Program-made: the position numbers and the translations under genes
DNA from: Chloroflexus islandicus
GTDB taxonomy: Bacteria > Chloroflexota > Chloroflexia > Chloroflexales > Chloroflexaceae
DNA: 49,974 nucleotides
Direction of reading: 5' to 3'
Assembly: GCF_001650695.1 (NCBI RefSeq)
Contig: NZ_LWQS01000059.1
Span: 1-49,974 of the forward strand
Shown here: positions 1 through 11,699 of the stretch, piece by piece
How positions within the stretch are numbered: position 1 is the first letter of the stretch
Layout: every line of letters begins with the position of its first letter
The notes under the pieces: model-generated
What the model saw: the letters and a program-made list of their open reading frames with translations, nothing else
The model's database searches: none
What the model was told of the DNA's origin: nothing

Positions 1-635
1 GGCGGGATAGGCGCGCCCTCCTGTCATTGCGAGGGAGGGGCGGCACCCAGCCGCGCTGGGTGGCGCCCGACCGAAGCAATCTCCTCCTTTAGCGGCAAGG
101 GTGTCTCTTTCGTGCGCGCGGGAGATTGCGTCGCTGCGCTCGCAAGGACAGGTTGCGTCTGTCACTGCGAGGGGGTGTAGGGGCAGCGCGCCGCGCTGCC
201 TACCCCCGCAGCAAGCTCCGCCTTCGGCGGAAAGGGTGCGTGATCCGGCGCCCGGCCCTGAAGGGCCGGGCTAAGCTTACGAAGCCCGCTGCGCGGGCTG
301 GCCCTCACCCCCAGCCCCTCTCCCACTAGCGCGGGAGAGGGGCGTGCCGCTGCCATGTTCGGGAGGGATGGCTGCGCTGCGCGGGCAATGATAGGCGGGA
401 TAGGCGCGCCCTCCTGTCATTGCGAGGGAGGGGCGGCACCCAGCCGCGCTGGGTGGCGCCCGACCGAAGCAATCTCCTCCTTTAGCGGCAAGGGTGCCGT
501 TCTCGTGCTCGTGGGATTGCGTCGCTCCGCTGCGCTGCGCTCGCAAGGACAGGCGAAAAGCGGGTTGCCGCACTCAGAGTCATACTTTCTTTCCCCACAG
601 TTGCCGATTTCTCACTTTTCTGATCACTGGCACGT
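1..635. repeat. Repeat-filled gap upstream of the feo operon
   Basis: No convincing gene. Two directly repeated half-copies of the TCATTGCGAG...CGAAGCAATCTCC family lie at about 25-95 and 416-480. Between them sit a palindromic GCCCGGCCCTGAAGGGCCGGGC block (about 251-272), a GAAGCCCGCTGCGCGGGCT block (about 279-297) and a CCAGCCCCTCTCCCACTAGCG...GGGAGAGGGGCG hairpin (about 311-342). The short open frames here are translations of repeats, contain low-complexity Arg/Ala/Pro sequence and lack ribosome-binding sites, so they are not called. Confidence 0.7.
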
Positions 636-639
636 CTGG

Positions 640-663
640 TATAAGTGTTAAGGCATACCATAA
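640..663 (+). promoter_or_regulatory. Putative -10 box and metal-regulator dyad ahead of feoA
   Basis: A TATAAG at 640-645 could be the -10 of the feo promoter. It is followed by an imperfect dyad, TTAAGGCATACCATAA (648-663), with 12 of 16 positions self-complementary, which would cover the transcription start. Its shape (TTA-GG-AT-CC-TAA) resembles DtxR/IdeR/MntR-family operators and the cleaner dyad upstream of the Mn/Zn ABC operon at 19351-19368. An iron-responsive repressor is an inference; no regulator gene of this type is in the window. Confidence 0.35.
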
Positions 664-700
664 ATTTCCTTCAGCTTATGCTAAGGAGCGCCAAAACGTT

Positions 701-946
701 ATGGCAACCGCGACCACGATGACCCTCGACCAACTGGCGCGTGGCCAGCCGGCGGTGATTGTGCGGATTGAGGGCGATCGCGCGCTGCGCCGCCGTTTGC
801 TCGATATGGGGTTGATTACCGGCGAGACGGTGATCGTGAGCGGCGTTGCGCCGCTCGGCGATCCGCTGGAGGTGACGGTGAAGGGCTATCGGTTATCGTT
901 GCGCAAGGCCGATGCGCGTTCGATTCAGGTGGAGCTGAAGCAATGA
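701..946 (+). CDS. feoA: FeoA-like SH3 domain protein, first copy
   Basis: An 81-residue FeoA-type protein, the small cytosolic SH3-like partner of the ferrous iron transporter FeoB. The family pattern is clear: TLDQLARGQPAVIVRI near the start, then RRRLLDMGLITGETV (about 30-44), then PLGDPLEVTVKGYRLSLRKADA (in parts, about 51-72). The ATG at 701 is chosen because AAGGAG at 683-688 precedes it at a normal distance; a longer frame starting at 494 would run through repeat DNA. Its stop overlaps the next start (ATGA, 943-946), so the two FeoA proteins are translationally coupled. FeoA is thought to modulate FeoB activity; the exact role here is inferred from family and operon. Confidence 0.92.
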   Translation: MATATTMTLDQLARGQPAVIVRIEGDRALRRRLLDMGLITGETVIVSGVAPLGDPLEVTVKGYRLSLRKADARSIQVELKQ

Positions 947-1197
947 AACAGACGAGCCATCCGATTCCGTTGCGGTTTGTTAATCACGGGGTTCGCGCGA
1001 AGTTGGTCGGGATTCAAAGCAGCCAGCGCATCAGCCGGCGCTTGTCTGAGTTGGGGTTTGTGCCCGGTATTGAGCTGTCGGTGGTGGCGGATAGCGGCAG
1101 CGCTTTGATGATTGCTCTCGGCGATACCCGGATGGCGCTGGAGTATCCGCTGGCCCATGCGTTGTTGGTGACGGTGGTTGAACAGGGGGCTTGCTGA
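943..1197 (+). CDS. feoA: FeoA-like SH3 domain protein, second copy
   Basis: A second, divergent FeoA-type protein of 84 residues. It keeps the core pattern [20 protein letters not shown] (about 27-46) and a [17 protein letters not shown] strand region. It has lost the PLGDP motif of the first copy, carrying [12 protein letters not shown] instead, so the two copies are probably not interchangeable. It is coupled on both sides: ATGA overlap with the first feoA and TGATG overlap with the FeoB GTPase gene. Two tandem FeoA genes before FeoB are known in several phyla; a division of labour or heteromer is an inference. Confidence 0.9.
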   Translation: MKQTSHPIPLRFVNHGVRAKLVGIQSSQRISRRLSELGFVPGIELSVVADSGSALMIALGDTRMALEYPLAHALLVTVVEQGAC

Positions 1198-1730
1198 TGG
1201 CAGCGGTACTGGTGGCTTTGGCTGGGAATCCGAATGTGGGCAAGAGCACGATCTTCAATGCCCTGACCGGCCTTAATCAGCACACCGGCAACTGGCCGGG
1301 CAAGACGGTCGAACGCAAAGAGGGGCGCTTGTCGCTGAAGGGGATGGCGGTGACGGTGGTCGATCTGCCCGGCGCCTACAGTCTGGCCGCCCGTTCGCTC
1401 GAAGAGCAGATCGCGCGCGATTTTATCGTCCGCGAGCGGCCCGATCTGGTGGTGAACGTGGTTGATGCCGCGAATCTTGAACGCAACCTTTACATGACGG
1501 CCCAATTGCTCGAAACTGGCGTGCCGTTGTTGGTGGCGGTGAATATGATCGACATCGCCAAAAGCCGCGGTATCACCATTCATACTGCGGCGCTGGCCGC
1601 TGGGTTGGGGGTGCCGGTGGTGGCGCTAGCGGCTGGTCGCGGTGAGGGTTTGCCGGCGCTGAAAGCGGCGATGGCTGAGCGGTTAGCTGCTCTGCCCAAG
1701 CACGAGCTGGCGCGTGAGGTGGCAGTATGA
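1197..1730 (+). CDS. feoB: FeoB GTPase domain as a separate protein (FeoB-N)
   Basis: A 177-residue free-standing G domain of the ferrous iron transporter FeoB. Visible motifs: G1 GNPNVGKST near residue 11, the switch region [10 protein letters not shown] typical of FeoB, G3 DLPGAYSL, and G4 NMID. The chain stops just where the helical GDI domain should begin; that domain and the whole permease are in the next gene. The ATG at 1197 is preferred because AGGGGG at 1183-1188 is suitably placed; a TTG six bases earlier (1191) is the alternative. The stop overlaps the next start (ATGA, 1727-1730). The clean coupling and domain-boundary break argue for a natural split rather than a sequencing frameshift. 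Confidence 0.88.
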   Translation: MAAVLVALAGNPNVGKSTIFNALTGLNQHTGNWPGKTVERKEGRLSLKGMAVTVVDLPGAYSLAARSLEEQIARDFIVRERPDLVVNVVDAANLERNLYMTAQLLETGVPLLVAVNMIDIAKSRGITIHTAALAAGLGVPVVALAAGRGEGLPALKAAMAERLAALPKHELAREVAV

Positions 1731-3451
1731 CGACGATGGCTGGGTTTGCGCCGCAGATTCCTTTTTCCTATCCTGCACCGGTCGAGCGCGAGATCGCGCA
1801 GTTGGCGGCGCTCTTCGCCCAAACGCCGGCCTTGGCTGTCTACCCGGCGCGCTGGCTGGCGATTCAGGTGTTGGAAGGCGATGAAGCGCTGCTGGCCGAG
1901 ATCGAGGCCCACGGCGGCAGCGCTGTGGTCGCGGCGCTGAACGATAGCCTTGAGCGGCTGCGCGCGGTCTATGGCGATGAGCTCGATATTGTGATGGTTG
2001 ACCAGCGCTACCGTTTCGTCCACGAGGTGGCTACGCGCGCCGTGACTCGCCCGGCGACCCCGCCCGCCACACTCTCTGACCGGATCGACCGCATCGTGAC
2101 CCATCGCTGGTTCGGCATTCCCATATTTCTGGCCGTCATGTGGGTGGTCTTCAAACTAACCACCGATGTCGCGGCGCCGTTTGTTGATTGGCTCGATAGC
2201 GTGGTGAGCGGCCCGCTCAGCCGTGGGGTGAGCGCGTTGCTGGGCATGGTTGGCGCCGGCGGCGGTTGGTTCGAGTCGCTGCTGATCGATGGCGTGATTG
2301 CTGGGGTGGGTGGGGTGCTGGCCTTTGTGCCGGTGCTGTTGAGCCTCTACTTTGCGCTGGCGCTGTTGGAAGATTCGGGGTACATGGCCCGCGCCGCCTT
2401 CGTGATGGATCGGGTCATGCGGCTGTTTGGCCTCCACGGCAAGAGCTTTTTGCCCATGATCGTCGGTTTTGGCTGTTCGGTGCCGGCGATCTACGCCACT
2501 CGCACGCTCGACAGCCGCCGCGATCGCATTCTGACCGGTCTGCTGGTGCCGTTTATGAGTTGCAGCGCGCGCCTGCCGGTCTATGTGCTGATTGCGATGA
2601 TCTTCTTCCCCGCCTACGCCGGGCAGGTGATCTTTGGGTTGTACCTCACCGGCATTGTGGTGGCAGTGGGGGTGGGGGCGCTGGCACGCCGTACGCTGTT
2701 CGGGCGCCAGCCGCCAACCCCATTTGTGCTCGAACTGCCGCCGTACCGCTTGCCCACCCTGCGCCATATCTGGCGGCAGATGTGGGAGCGCACCGCGGCG
2801 TTTGTGCGCAAGGCGGGTACGGTGATCTTGGCGACGAGTGTTGTGGTCTGGCTGTTGCTGGCAATCCCGGCGCGCGGCGATGGCCAATTTGCTGCGACGC
2901 CGGTTGATCAGAGCGCCTTTGCTACGCTGGCCCACGCGGTGGCGCCAGTGTTTGCGCCGCTCGGTTTTGGCAATTGGGAAAGCAGCGGTGCGCTGGTGAC
3001 CGGCCTGATCGCGAAAGAGGTGGTGGTTGGCACGCTGACGCAGGTGTATGTGGGAGAGGATGCGGTCGCCGAGCCGGCAGCGCCGCCGTCGTTGGGTGAA
3101 GATGTGGTGGCGATTGTCACCGGTTTTGGTGCGGCGATTGGCGATGCGTTGCGCGCGTTGCCGGGGATTATCGGGATCAACCTCAGCGCGGTGGAAGCTG
3201 AGCCGGTGGCTGACGAGTTGGCGACGGCGATCCAAGCCGGTCTCGCTGCGAGCAGCAATGGCCATGCGACAGCGGCGGCGCTCGCCTTGCTCGTCTTTGT
3301 CTTGCTCTATACGCCGTGCGTGGCGACGCTGGCTGCCAGCCGGCACGAGTTCGGCCTGCGCTGGATGCTGACCAGTTTGCTGGGCCAGTTTGCGATTGCG
3401 TGGCTGGCGGCGTTGATCGTGTTCCAAGGCGGGTGCATGATCGGCATGTAA
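1727..3451 (+). CDS. feoB: FeoB GDI helical domain plus ferrous iron permease (FeoB-C)
   Basis: The 574-residue remainder of FeoB. Residues about 10-70 carry the helical GDI region ([15 protein letters not shown], then [15 protein letters not shown]). The inner-membrane permease follows, with both gate motifs: [15 protein letters not shown] then [11 protein letters not shown], and later [16 protein letters not shown]. The C-terminal [17 protein letters not shown] and a final Cys near the end are also typical. Together with the 177-residue GTPase the total length equals an ordinary FeoB of about 750 residues. The frame differs from that of the upstream gene, and the two overlap by four bases, so the proteins are probably made in a 1:1 ratio and assemble into the Fe(II) transporter. 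Confidence 0.92.
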   Translation: MTTMAGFAPQIPFSYPAPVEREIAQLAALFAQTPALAVYPARWLAIQVLEGDEALLAEIEAHGGSAVVAALNDSLERLRAVYGDELDIVMVDQRYRFVHEVATRAVTRPATPPATLSDRIDRIVTHRWFGIPIFLAVMWVVFKLTTDVAAPFVDWLDSVVSGPLSRGVSALLGMVGAGGGWFESLLIDGVIAGVGGVLAFVPVLLSLYFALALLEDSGYMARAAFVMDRVMRLFGLHGKSFLPMIVGFGCSVPAIYATRTLDSRRDRILTGLLVPFMSCSARLPVYVLIAMIFFPAYAGQVIFGLYLTGIVVAVGVGALARRTLFGRQPPTPFVLELPPYRLPTLRHIWRQMWERTAAFVRKAGTVILATSVVVWLLLAIPARGDGQFAATPVDQSAFATLAHAVAPVFAPLGFGNWESSGALVTGLIAKEVVVGTLTQVYVGEDAVAEPAAPPSLGEDVVAIVTGFGAAIGDALRALPGIIGINLSAVEAEPVADELATAIQAGLAASSNGHATAAALALLVFVLLYTPCVATLAASRHEFGLRWMLTSLLGQFAIAWLAALIVFQGGCMIGM

Positions 3452-3487
3452 ACTGCTCGTTGCGTGAGCGATGAGGGTGAGGCGTCA

Positions 3488-3739
3488 ATGCTCTATCAAA
3501 TCCTCGAAATCCTCGAACAAGCTGAACAACCGTTGTCGCTGGCCGAACTCAGCCAGCGCTTGCAGATCGAACCGAGCGCGCTTGAGGGGATGATCGCGTT
3601 TTGGGTGCGCAAAGGCCGGTTGCGCGATACGGCGGTGCTGGGTTGCGGCGGGGGCGGGGCCGGCTGCACGTGCCACGCCTACCCGCAGGGCTGCCCGTTC
3701 CGCAGCGCCGGCCCGCGCATGATCACGTTGATCGACTAA
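3488..3739 (+). CDS. feoC: FeoC-like winged-helix Fe-S protein
   Basis: An 83-residue protein with an N-terminal winged helix (MLYQILEILEQAEQPLSLAE, then LEGMIAFWVRKGRLR). A Gly/Cys-rich tail follows, with the spacing CGGGGAGCTCHAYPQGC, i.e. four cysteines as in the Fe-S-binding wing of FeoC proteins. FeoC is thought to regulate FeoB stability or feo transcription in response to iron and oxygen. The ATG at 3488 is chosen over GTG at 3464 because the winged helix begins there and GAGG lies just upstream. It is the last feo gene, 36 bases after feoB-C, and its 3' end overlaps the convergent YitT-type gene by 17 bases. Confidence 0.85.
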   Translation: MLYQILEILEQAEQPLSLAELSQRLQIEPSALEGMIAFWVRKGRLRDTAVLGCGGGGAGCTCHAYPQGCPFRSAGPRMITLID

Positions 3740-4589
3740 ACCCCTCGCCAATCACCTCGTCGACCTCGCCGACAATCACGAAGGCGGCGGGGTCAACCGT
3801 GCTAATGATATTCTTGAGCGCACCAATTTCAGTGCGGGCCACCACGCACAGCAACACGGCCCGCGTCATACCGGTGTAGCCGCCAATGCCTTCGAGTTGG
3901 GTGAGGCCGCGACCGAGCCGGTGGAGCACGGCTTGCCGGATCGGTTCTGGCGAGGAGGTGATAATTAGCGCCTGCCGCGCGCCTTTGCCGGCAGCCAGCA
4001 CTGTGTCAATCGCCCGGCTAGAGGTGAACGCCACCAGCAGCGCGTACAGAATCTTTTCGGGGCCGTAGCTAAACAGGGCCGCGGTAAAGACCATCGTGTC
4101 GAAGCCTAACAAGCTGCGCCCCGGTTGAATACCGAAGCGCCGCTCGATCAGGCGGGCGAGAATATCGCTCCCGCCGGTGGTACCGCGCGCGCGCAAGACC
4201 AACCCAATCCCCAACCCGTCAATCAGGCCGCCGTAGAGACTGTACAGCAGCGGATCGTTGGTGATCGGGCGGGCAAAGGGGGCGAGGCCATCGATCGCCA
4301 GCGACATCACCACCACCGTGTAAAACGTGCGCACGCCGAAAACTGCCCCGCCAAGGTAGCGCCAGCCGGCAATCAGCAACGGCACGTTGAGGATCAGCAC
4401 CACCGCGCCGACCGGCGTACCGAGAAAGGTATTCAGCAACTGGGCCACGCCAGTAATGCCGCCGCTCACCACCTGATTCGGCACTAGAAAGAAGCGCACG
4501 GCAGCGGCGCTCAGCAGCGCGCCAATCGTGAGCAAAACGTAGTCGTACATTGTGCTGGCAATCCGCCGCCAGCGCGATGAAGCGGTCAT
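3723..4589 (-). CDS. YitT family membrane protein (DUF2179)
   Basis: A 288-residue protein of the YitT type. About five hydrophobic segments fill residues 12-180, including the family signature PNQVVSGGITGVAQLL (about 37-52) and RARGTTGGSDILARL in the middle. A cytosolic C-terminal DUF2179 domain follows (ALIITSSPEPIRQAVL, GRGLTQLEGIGGYTG, then TEIGALKNIISTVDPAAFV). The substrate or function of the family is not established. It stands alone on the minus strand between the feo operon and metK, and shares 17 bases with the end of feoC. Confidence 0.87.
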   Translation of the reverse strand: MTASSRWRRIASTMYDYVLLTIGALLSAAAVRFFLVPNQVVSGGITGVAQLLNTFLGTPVGAVVLILNVPLLIAGWRYLGGAVFGVRTFYTVVVMSLAIDGLAPFARPITNDPLLYSLYGGLIDGLGIGLVLRARGTTGGSDILARLIERRFGIQPGRSLLGFDTMVFTAALFSYGPEKILYALLVAFTSSRAIDTVLAAGKGARQALIITSSPEPIRQAVLHRLGRGLTQLEGIGGYTGMTRAVLLCVVARTEIGALKNIISTVDPAAFVIVGEVDEVIGEGFSRST

Positions 4590-4604
4590 GTCACACCTTT
4601 ATGC

Positions 4605-4678
4605 ACGCAAAGACGCAAAGGGATGGAAGCGGGTAAAAGCACGCTTTTACGCACTAACAACCCTTTGCGTCTTTGCGT
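4605..4678. repeat. Nested inverted repeat between metK and the YitT gene
   Basis: A perfect 18-bp inverted repeat (ACGCAAAGACGCAAAGGG at 4605-4622 and its complement at 4661-4678) encloses a second smaller palindrome, GTAAAAGCACGCTTTTAC (about 4632-4649). It is the simplest copy of the CGCAAAGACGCAAAGG family that recurs in several other gaps. It lies just past the metK stop, so a transcript could fold into a long hairpin and end there, but there is no clean T-run. Confidence 0.75.
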
Positions 4679-4696
4679 TCGTTTTTCCTATCAGCA

Positions 4697-5908
<1,212 letters not shown>

Positions 5909-5959
5909 AGTCAACCTCTTGCTGTGTGGTGGTTCGACCTGTTTGCTATCGGACGGGAG

Positions 5960-5981
5960 GCGCGGCCCCACGGGGCCGCGC
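5960..5981 (-). promoter_or_regulatory. GC hairpin between ahcY and metK
   Basis: GCGCGGCCCC / GGGGCCGCGC form a 10-bp perfect stem around a two-base centre in the 85-bp gap between ahcY and metK. There is no T-run, so a strong terminator is unlikely. A processing site or mRNA stabiliser that sets the metK to ahcY ratio is a guess. Confidence 0.4.
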
Positions 5982-5993
5982 GTCCGCGACGAT

Positions 5994-8313
<2,320 letters not shown>

Positions 8314-8317
<4 letters not shown>

Positions 8318-9288
8318 GCCGCCTCCCGCAGCGAGAAGACGTCGAGCGGCAGATCGTGACCAAACGCAGCGCGGTACCGGCTGGCAAACTGGTTCAACGT
8401 AAAGCGATGCTCTTGGCAACCGCGCTCTTCAATCGCGTAGGCCGCGCAGAGCGCCGCGATCCGGCCGGTCACTTCCAGCGGCAGACCGCGCGCCAGCCCA
8501 AACGCAATCCCAGCTAGATAGGCATCGCCGGCGCCGGTCGGGTCGCGCACCTCGCTCACCGGCGCAACCGGAATCTGGGCCGCTAATTGGCCATCGACAT
8601 AGATCTGCGAGCCATCAACCCCGCGAGTGACGACCGTAATCGGCGCGCGTGCGATCAGCTCGTCTTCGCTGATGCCAAGGCACTTCGCCATCATCCCAAA
8701 CTCGTAGTCGTTGCTGATCAACACCCGCGCCCCTTGCAAGCCAACCGCCAGCAGGTCAGGGTCAAGCCGCGGCGTCTGCTTGCCCGGATCGAAGATATAG
8801 GGCACTCCCATCTGCTGGCATTCGAGGGCGAACCGGCGCATCGCATCGGGGTTAGTCGGAGAAATCAGCACCAGATCATCCGCCGTCAAGCCGCGATTTA
8901 AAAGGGAATTGTGGTGATCGTGCCCCATCGCGCCAGCGTAGAACGCGACAATCTGATTATTGGCCTGATCGGTATTGATAAAGCAAGAGGAGGTAAACTC
9001 GTGCTCGATGATCGCAATCCCGCTGGTGTCCACTCCCTGCTCTTCGAGCCACTCGCGATAGGCGCCGAAATCGTGGCCGGCGGCGCCGACGATCAGGGGC
9101 CGTTCGCCGAGCAGCGCCAAATTATAGGCAATATTCCCGGCGACGCCGCCGCGCAGCTTGCGCATCGAATCGACCAGAAAACTGACCGAAATAATATGCG
9201 CTTTGTCGCTCAGCATAAAATCTTTGAAATAGCCGGGAAAATCCATGATGTAATCGAAGGCAAGTGAACCGGTGACCACGATCTTCAC
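8314..9288 (-). CDS. PfkB family kinase, probably adenosine kinase
   Basis: A 324-residue ribokinase-fold enzyme. Motifs: GSLAFDYIMDFPG at the N-terminus, the GG signature KLRGGVAGNIAYNLALLG (about 44-61), and the catalytic/anion-hole signature RDPTGAGDAYLAGIAFGLA (about 248-266). No glycerate/sugar-specific feature was recognised. Adenosine released by AhcY is the obvious substrate in this operon, and members with this N-terminus have been described as archaeal/bacterial nucleoside kinases; the assignment is therefore a context-supported inference. It is followed by an ATGA-coupled oxidoreductase gene and preceded by the MetE-like gene with a 45-base gap. Confidence 0.82.
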
Positions 9289-9333
9289 GGTACGTACTCC
9301 TCTGCATACCCCGCGACCAGCGGGAGACCAATG

Positions 9334-10395
9334 TTACATGTCAGTAAAACCAACCGCCTGTTGGATTAACTGCGCCGTTTCGGCGCAAAGCTGCAACGCT
9401 TGTTCAGCTTGGGCCGGATTAAGGTAGGCTAAGCTACCGGTAAATGAGAGAAACGATTGGCGCTGCACCACTGCCGCATCAACGCCGGTGGTGGCGGCGA
9501 TCTGATCGATCGCCTGCAACGTCTGATCACGCAGCTCGGCACTCTGCGCGTTGGCGAGCAGGCGCGCTTCTGCCGGCACTACTCCCCACGCCACACATCC
9601 GCCATCGGCCAGAAATTCGGCGAGCGGCGTCGCAGCGGCTAGCAGCGGTTGTAGATGGTCGGCCAGATGGCAGCCGATCACATCGACCGGCAGATGCAAC
9701 ACCTCTCCCCACTGCACCGCGCCGCTCAGAAAGAGACCGCGGCGGCTCGGCAGAGCAGCCAGCAACCGGTTGAGCAGATCGAGGCCATCCTCCCATGTGA
9801 GCGGGCAGAGCGGCGTTGACAGCGCATCGAGGAACGGCTCATCAATCATTGCTAGCCGGCGAATGGCGTAGCCTTGCACCTGTTCGTGCTGCCATGCCAC
9901 GCGCAGGCTGCACAAATAGAGCAAGAGCTCGCGCCATTCCGGCTCATAGGCCAGTGGCCGGTCGTGATCATCGGTCAGCGCCAAGCTGAGGCTCACCGGG
10001 CCAATCGTCTCGTATTTGAGCAGCAGCGGTTGCCGTTCTTCGGTATTGAGCCGGCGCAGCAATTCTTCCAGCACAGTGACTGCCGGGCCGCTCAGCGCGG
10101 CAAACTGGGCATCGCCGCGGAGGTAGGCGAGACCAACTTGGGCCGCATCGCGTTCCAGCGTTTCGTGCTCAACCGCCAACCGGTCACGTTCCACATCGAT
10201 CTGCACGCCGGGCAACCCCTGCGCCGCCAGCGCAAACGGCGTATCGGCTAGCGTGCGCGGCGGCGGCAACGGCCATGCCGGCGTTTGCGGCAGATACTGG
10301 CAGATCAACTGGGCAACCGTTGCCGGGTTGGCATGCGGCAACCCGCCGCGCAGCAGCGGCCGGCAAGCTGGTTGAAACGCGCCAAAGCCGCTCAT
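9334..10395 (-). CDS. MetE/UROD-like TIM-barrel protein
   Basis: A 353-residue protein resembling short cobalamin-independent methionine synthase / uroporphyrinogen decarboxylase-like barrels. The N-terminus has the pattern RGGLPHANPATVAQLICQYL followed by PAWPLPPP, as in that group. KYETIGPVSLSLAL (about 126-139) and IDEPFLDAL near the middle are also typical. Histidine and cysteine candidates for a metal site (IGCHLADHL, DGGCVAWG) are present, but a complete His-Cys-Glu-Cys zinc set cannot be confirmed by eye. It starts in the mtnA stop (ATGA) and is under the SAM riboswitch, so homocysteine methylation from a corrinoid or other methyl donor is a reasonable but unproven guess. Confidence 0.65.
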   Translation of the reverse strand: MSGFGAFQPACRPLLRGGLPHANPATVAQLICQYLPQTPAWPLPPPRTLADTPFALAAQGLPGVQIDVERDRLAVEHETLERDAAQVGLAYLRGDAQFAALSGPAVTVLEELLRRLNTEERQPLLLKYETIGPVSLSLALTDDHDRPLAYEPEWRELLLYLCSLRVAWQHEQVQGYAIRRLAMIDEPFLDALSTPLCPLTWEDGLDLLNRLLAALPSRRGLFLSGAVQWGEVLHLPVDVIGCHLADHLQPLLAAATPLAEFLADGGCVAWGVVPAEARLLANAQSAELRDQTLQAIDQIAATTGVDAAVVQRQSFLSFTGSLAYLNPAQAEQALQLCAETAQLIQQAVGFTDM

Positions 10396-11435
10396 GGCTT
10401 GCTCGCAAGTTGACGTAAAGCGTCAAGGAAGGGCGGGCGCACCACGCCACGCTCGGTAATAATGGCCGTCACCAATTCGTGCGGCGTCACGTCAAAGGCT
10501 GGGTGCGCGGCATTGACACCGTGCGGCGCAATCGCGATCCCGGCAATATGCGTCACCTCAGCCGGATCCCGCTCTTCAATCGGAATCTCGGCGCCGCTAG
10601 CAGTGGCGAGGTCGATGGTGGAGTAAGGAGCGGCGACGTAGAAGGGGATGTTGTGATAGCGGGCCAACACGGCCAAGCCGTAGGTGCCGATCTTGTTGGC
10701 GACATCGCCGTTAGCGGCGATGCGGTCAGCGCCGACGATAATGCAGTCAACGAGGCCGCGCTGCATCATAAACGCGGCCATATTGTCGGTAATCAGGGTC
10801 TGGGGGATCCCGGCTTGAAGCAGCTCCCACGCGGTCAAGCGCGCTCCCTGCAAGAAGGGGCGCGTCTCATCAACAAAGACGTGGATCGGGCGGCCTTGGG
10901 CGAAGGCGGTGCGGATCGGGGCCAGCGCAGTGCCGTAGCCGGCGGTGGCGAGCCCACCAGCGTTGCAGTGGGTGAGCACGTGACCGCGGGGCGGGATCAG
11001 CGGCGCGCCGTGGTCGCCAATGGCGTGGCACATGGCCAAATCCTCGGCATAGATCGCCTCAGCCTCGGCCAAGAGCGCCGTCTTGATCGCGTTGACGCCT
11101 TCGACGGCAACCGCCTCGGCCCGGCGCACCATGCGCGCGGTGGCCCATGCCAGATTCACGGCGGTGGGACGCTGCGCGTCGAGGGTTGCCTTCGCCTGCT
11201 GGAGATCGGCGAGCAACGTCTCTGGATTGGCAGCGCTGCTCTGGCGGGCGGCCAACGCCATTCCGTAGGCGGCGGTGCAACCGATCGCCGGCGCGCCGCG
11301 CACTTGCATGCTCCGGATCGCGTGAGCAACGTGGGCCAACTCGGTGCAATGCACCACTTCAAAGGTATGCGGCAGCTTGCGCTGGTCGATCAGGCGAACC
11401 GATTCCTCTTCCCACCAGACAGTGCGGAGTTCCAT
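10392..11435 (-). CDS. mtnA: Methylthioribose-1-phosphate isomerase
   Basis: A 347-residue MtnA, converting 5-methylthioribose-1-phosphate to the ribulose form in methionine salvage. Family motifs are all present: SMQVRGAPAIGCTAAYGMAL (about 42-61), the active-site cysteine in LTHCNAGGLATAGYGTAL, and the aspartate in DCIIVGADRIAANGDVANKIG. Length is standard. It is the first gene after the SAM-I riboswitch; the leader just before the ATG at 11435 has no strong ribosome-binding sequence. Its stop overlaps the next start (ATGA). eIF2B-like proteins share the fold, but the salvage context and motifs favour MtnA. Confidence 0.93.
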   Translation of the reverse strand: MELRTVWWEEESVRLIDQRKLPHTFEVVHCTELAHVAHAIRSMQVRGAPAIGCTAAYGMALAARQSSAANPETLLADLQQAKATLDAQRPTAVNLAWATARMVRRAEAVAVEGVNAIKTALLAEAEAIYAEDLAMCHAIGDHGAPLIPPRGHVLTHCNAGGLATAGYGTALAPIRTAFAQGRPIHVFVDETRPFLQGARLTAWELLQAGIPQTLITDNMAAFMMQRGLVDCIIVGADRIAANGDVANKIGTYGLAVLARYHNIPFYVAAPYSTIDLATASGAEIPIEERDPAEVTHIAGIAIAPHGVNAAHPAFDVTPHELVTAIITERGVVRPPFLDALRQLASKP

Positions 11436-11452
11436 AGGCGTTGCAATAAGAT

Positions 11453-11479
11453 GGAGCCACTCGCGCGGCGAGAGGCTCC
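11453..11479 (-). terminator. Riboswitch-controlled terminator hairpin
   Basis: Read on the minus strand: GGAGCC-T-CTCGC, loop CGC, GCGAG-T-GGCTCC, i.e. an 11-pair stem with one T-T mismatch, followed by the weak U-run ATCTTATTG. Its 5' arm includes CCTCTC (11475-11470), complementary to GAGAGG (11500-11495) that overlaps the riboswitch P1 3' strand. Thus SAM binding should free this hairpin, and loss of SAM should favour the alternative pairing and readthrough into mtnA. Confidence 0.75.
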
Positions 11480-11497
11480 GATAATCACGTCGTTCCT

Positions 11498-11600
11498 CTC
11501 ATCTTCCGGCCAATGTTGTCCATTGCCGCTGGATTTGGCACCTTCCCTGACGGGGGTTGCCGGGCGTCATCGGGCCAGTCCCTCAGCCCATCTCGATGAG
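11498..11600 (-). promoter_or_regulatory. SAM-I (S-box) riboswitch
   Basis: The minus strand reads CTCATCGAGA, then GGCTGAGGGACTGGCCC, GATGACGCCCGGCAACC, AAGGTGCCAAATCC, and closes with AGATGAG. These are the invariant SAM-I blocks in order and at normal spacing. P1 is CTCATC (11600-11595) with GATGAG (11503-11498). The aptamer sits 63 bases upstream of mtnA with a terminator between, so it should shut the mtnA-to-metK operon when SAM is abundant. Recognition is by consensus blocks seen directly; no covariance model was run. Confidence 0.96.
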
Positions 11601-11699
11601 CATCTGAAGTTTGCCGGCGCGCCATGGCGCTGCGCGCAAACGTTGTGTGCGATTATAACACGGGTATGCACAAGCGGCAAATGACCGCGATCGCCGCTT

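Noticed and set aside
126-651. Several 60-100-residue frames in the first gap
   Set aside because: They are translations of palindromic repeats; the same peptides recur wherever the repeats do.
1191-1730. FeoB split as a sequencing frameshift
   Set aside because: The break falls at a domain boundary with an ATGA coupling overlap, the same style as every other joint in the operon; kept as a real split, but a resequencing check is suggested.
2156-3427. 423-residue frame opposite feoB-C
   Set aside because: Antisense shadow rich in His, Gln and Arg, with no domain.
5909-5993. SAH or SAM riboswitch between ahcY and metK
   Set aside because: Only 85 bases with one GC hairpin; none of the conserved aptamer blocks are present.
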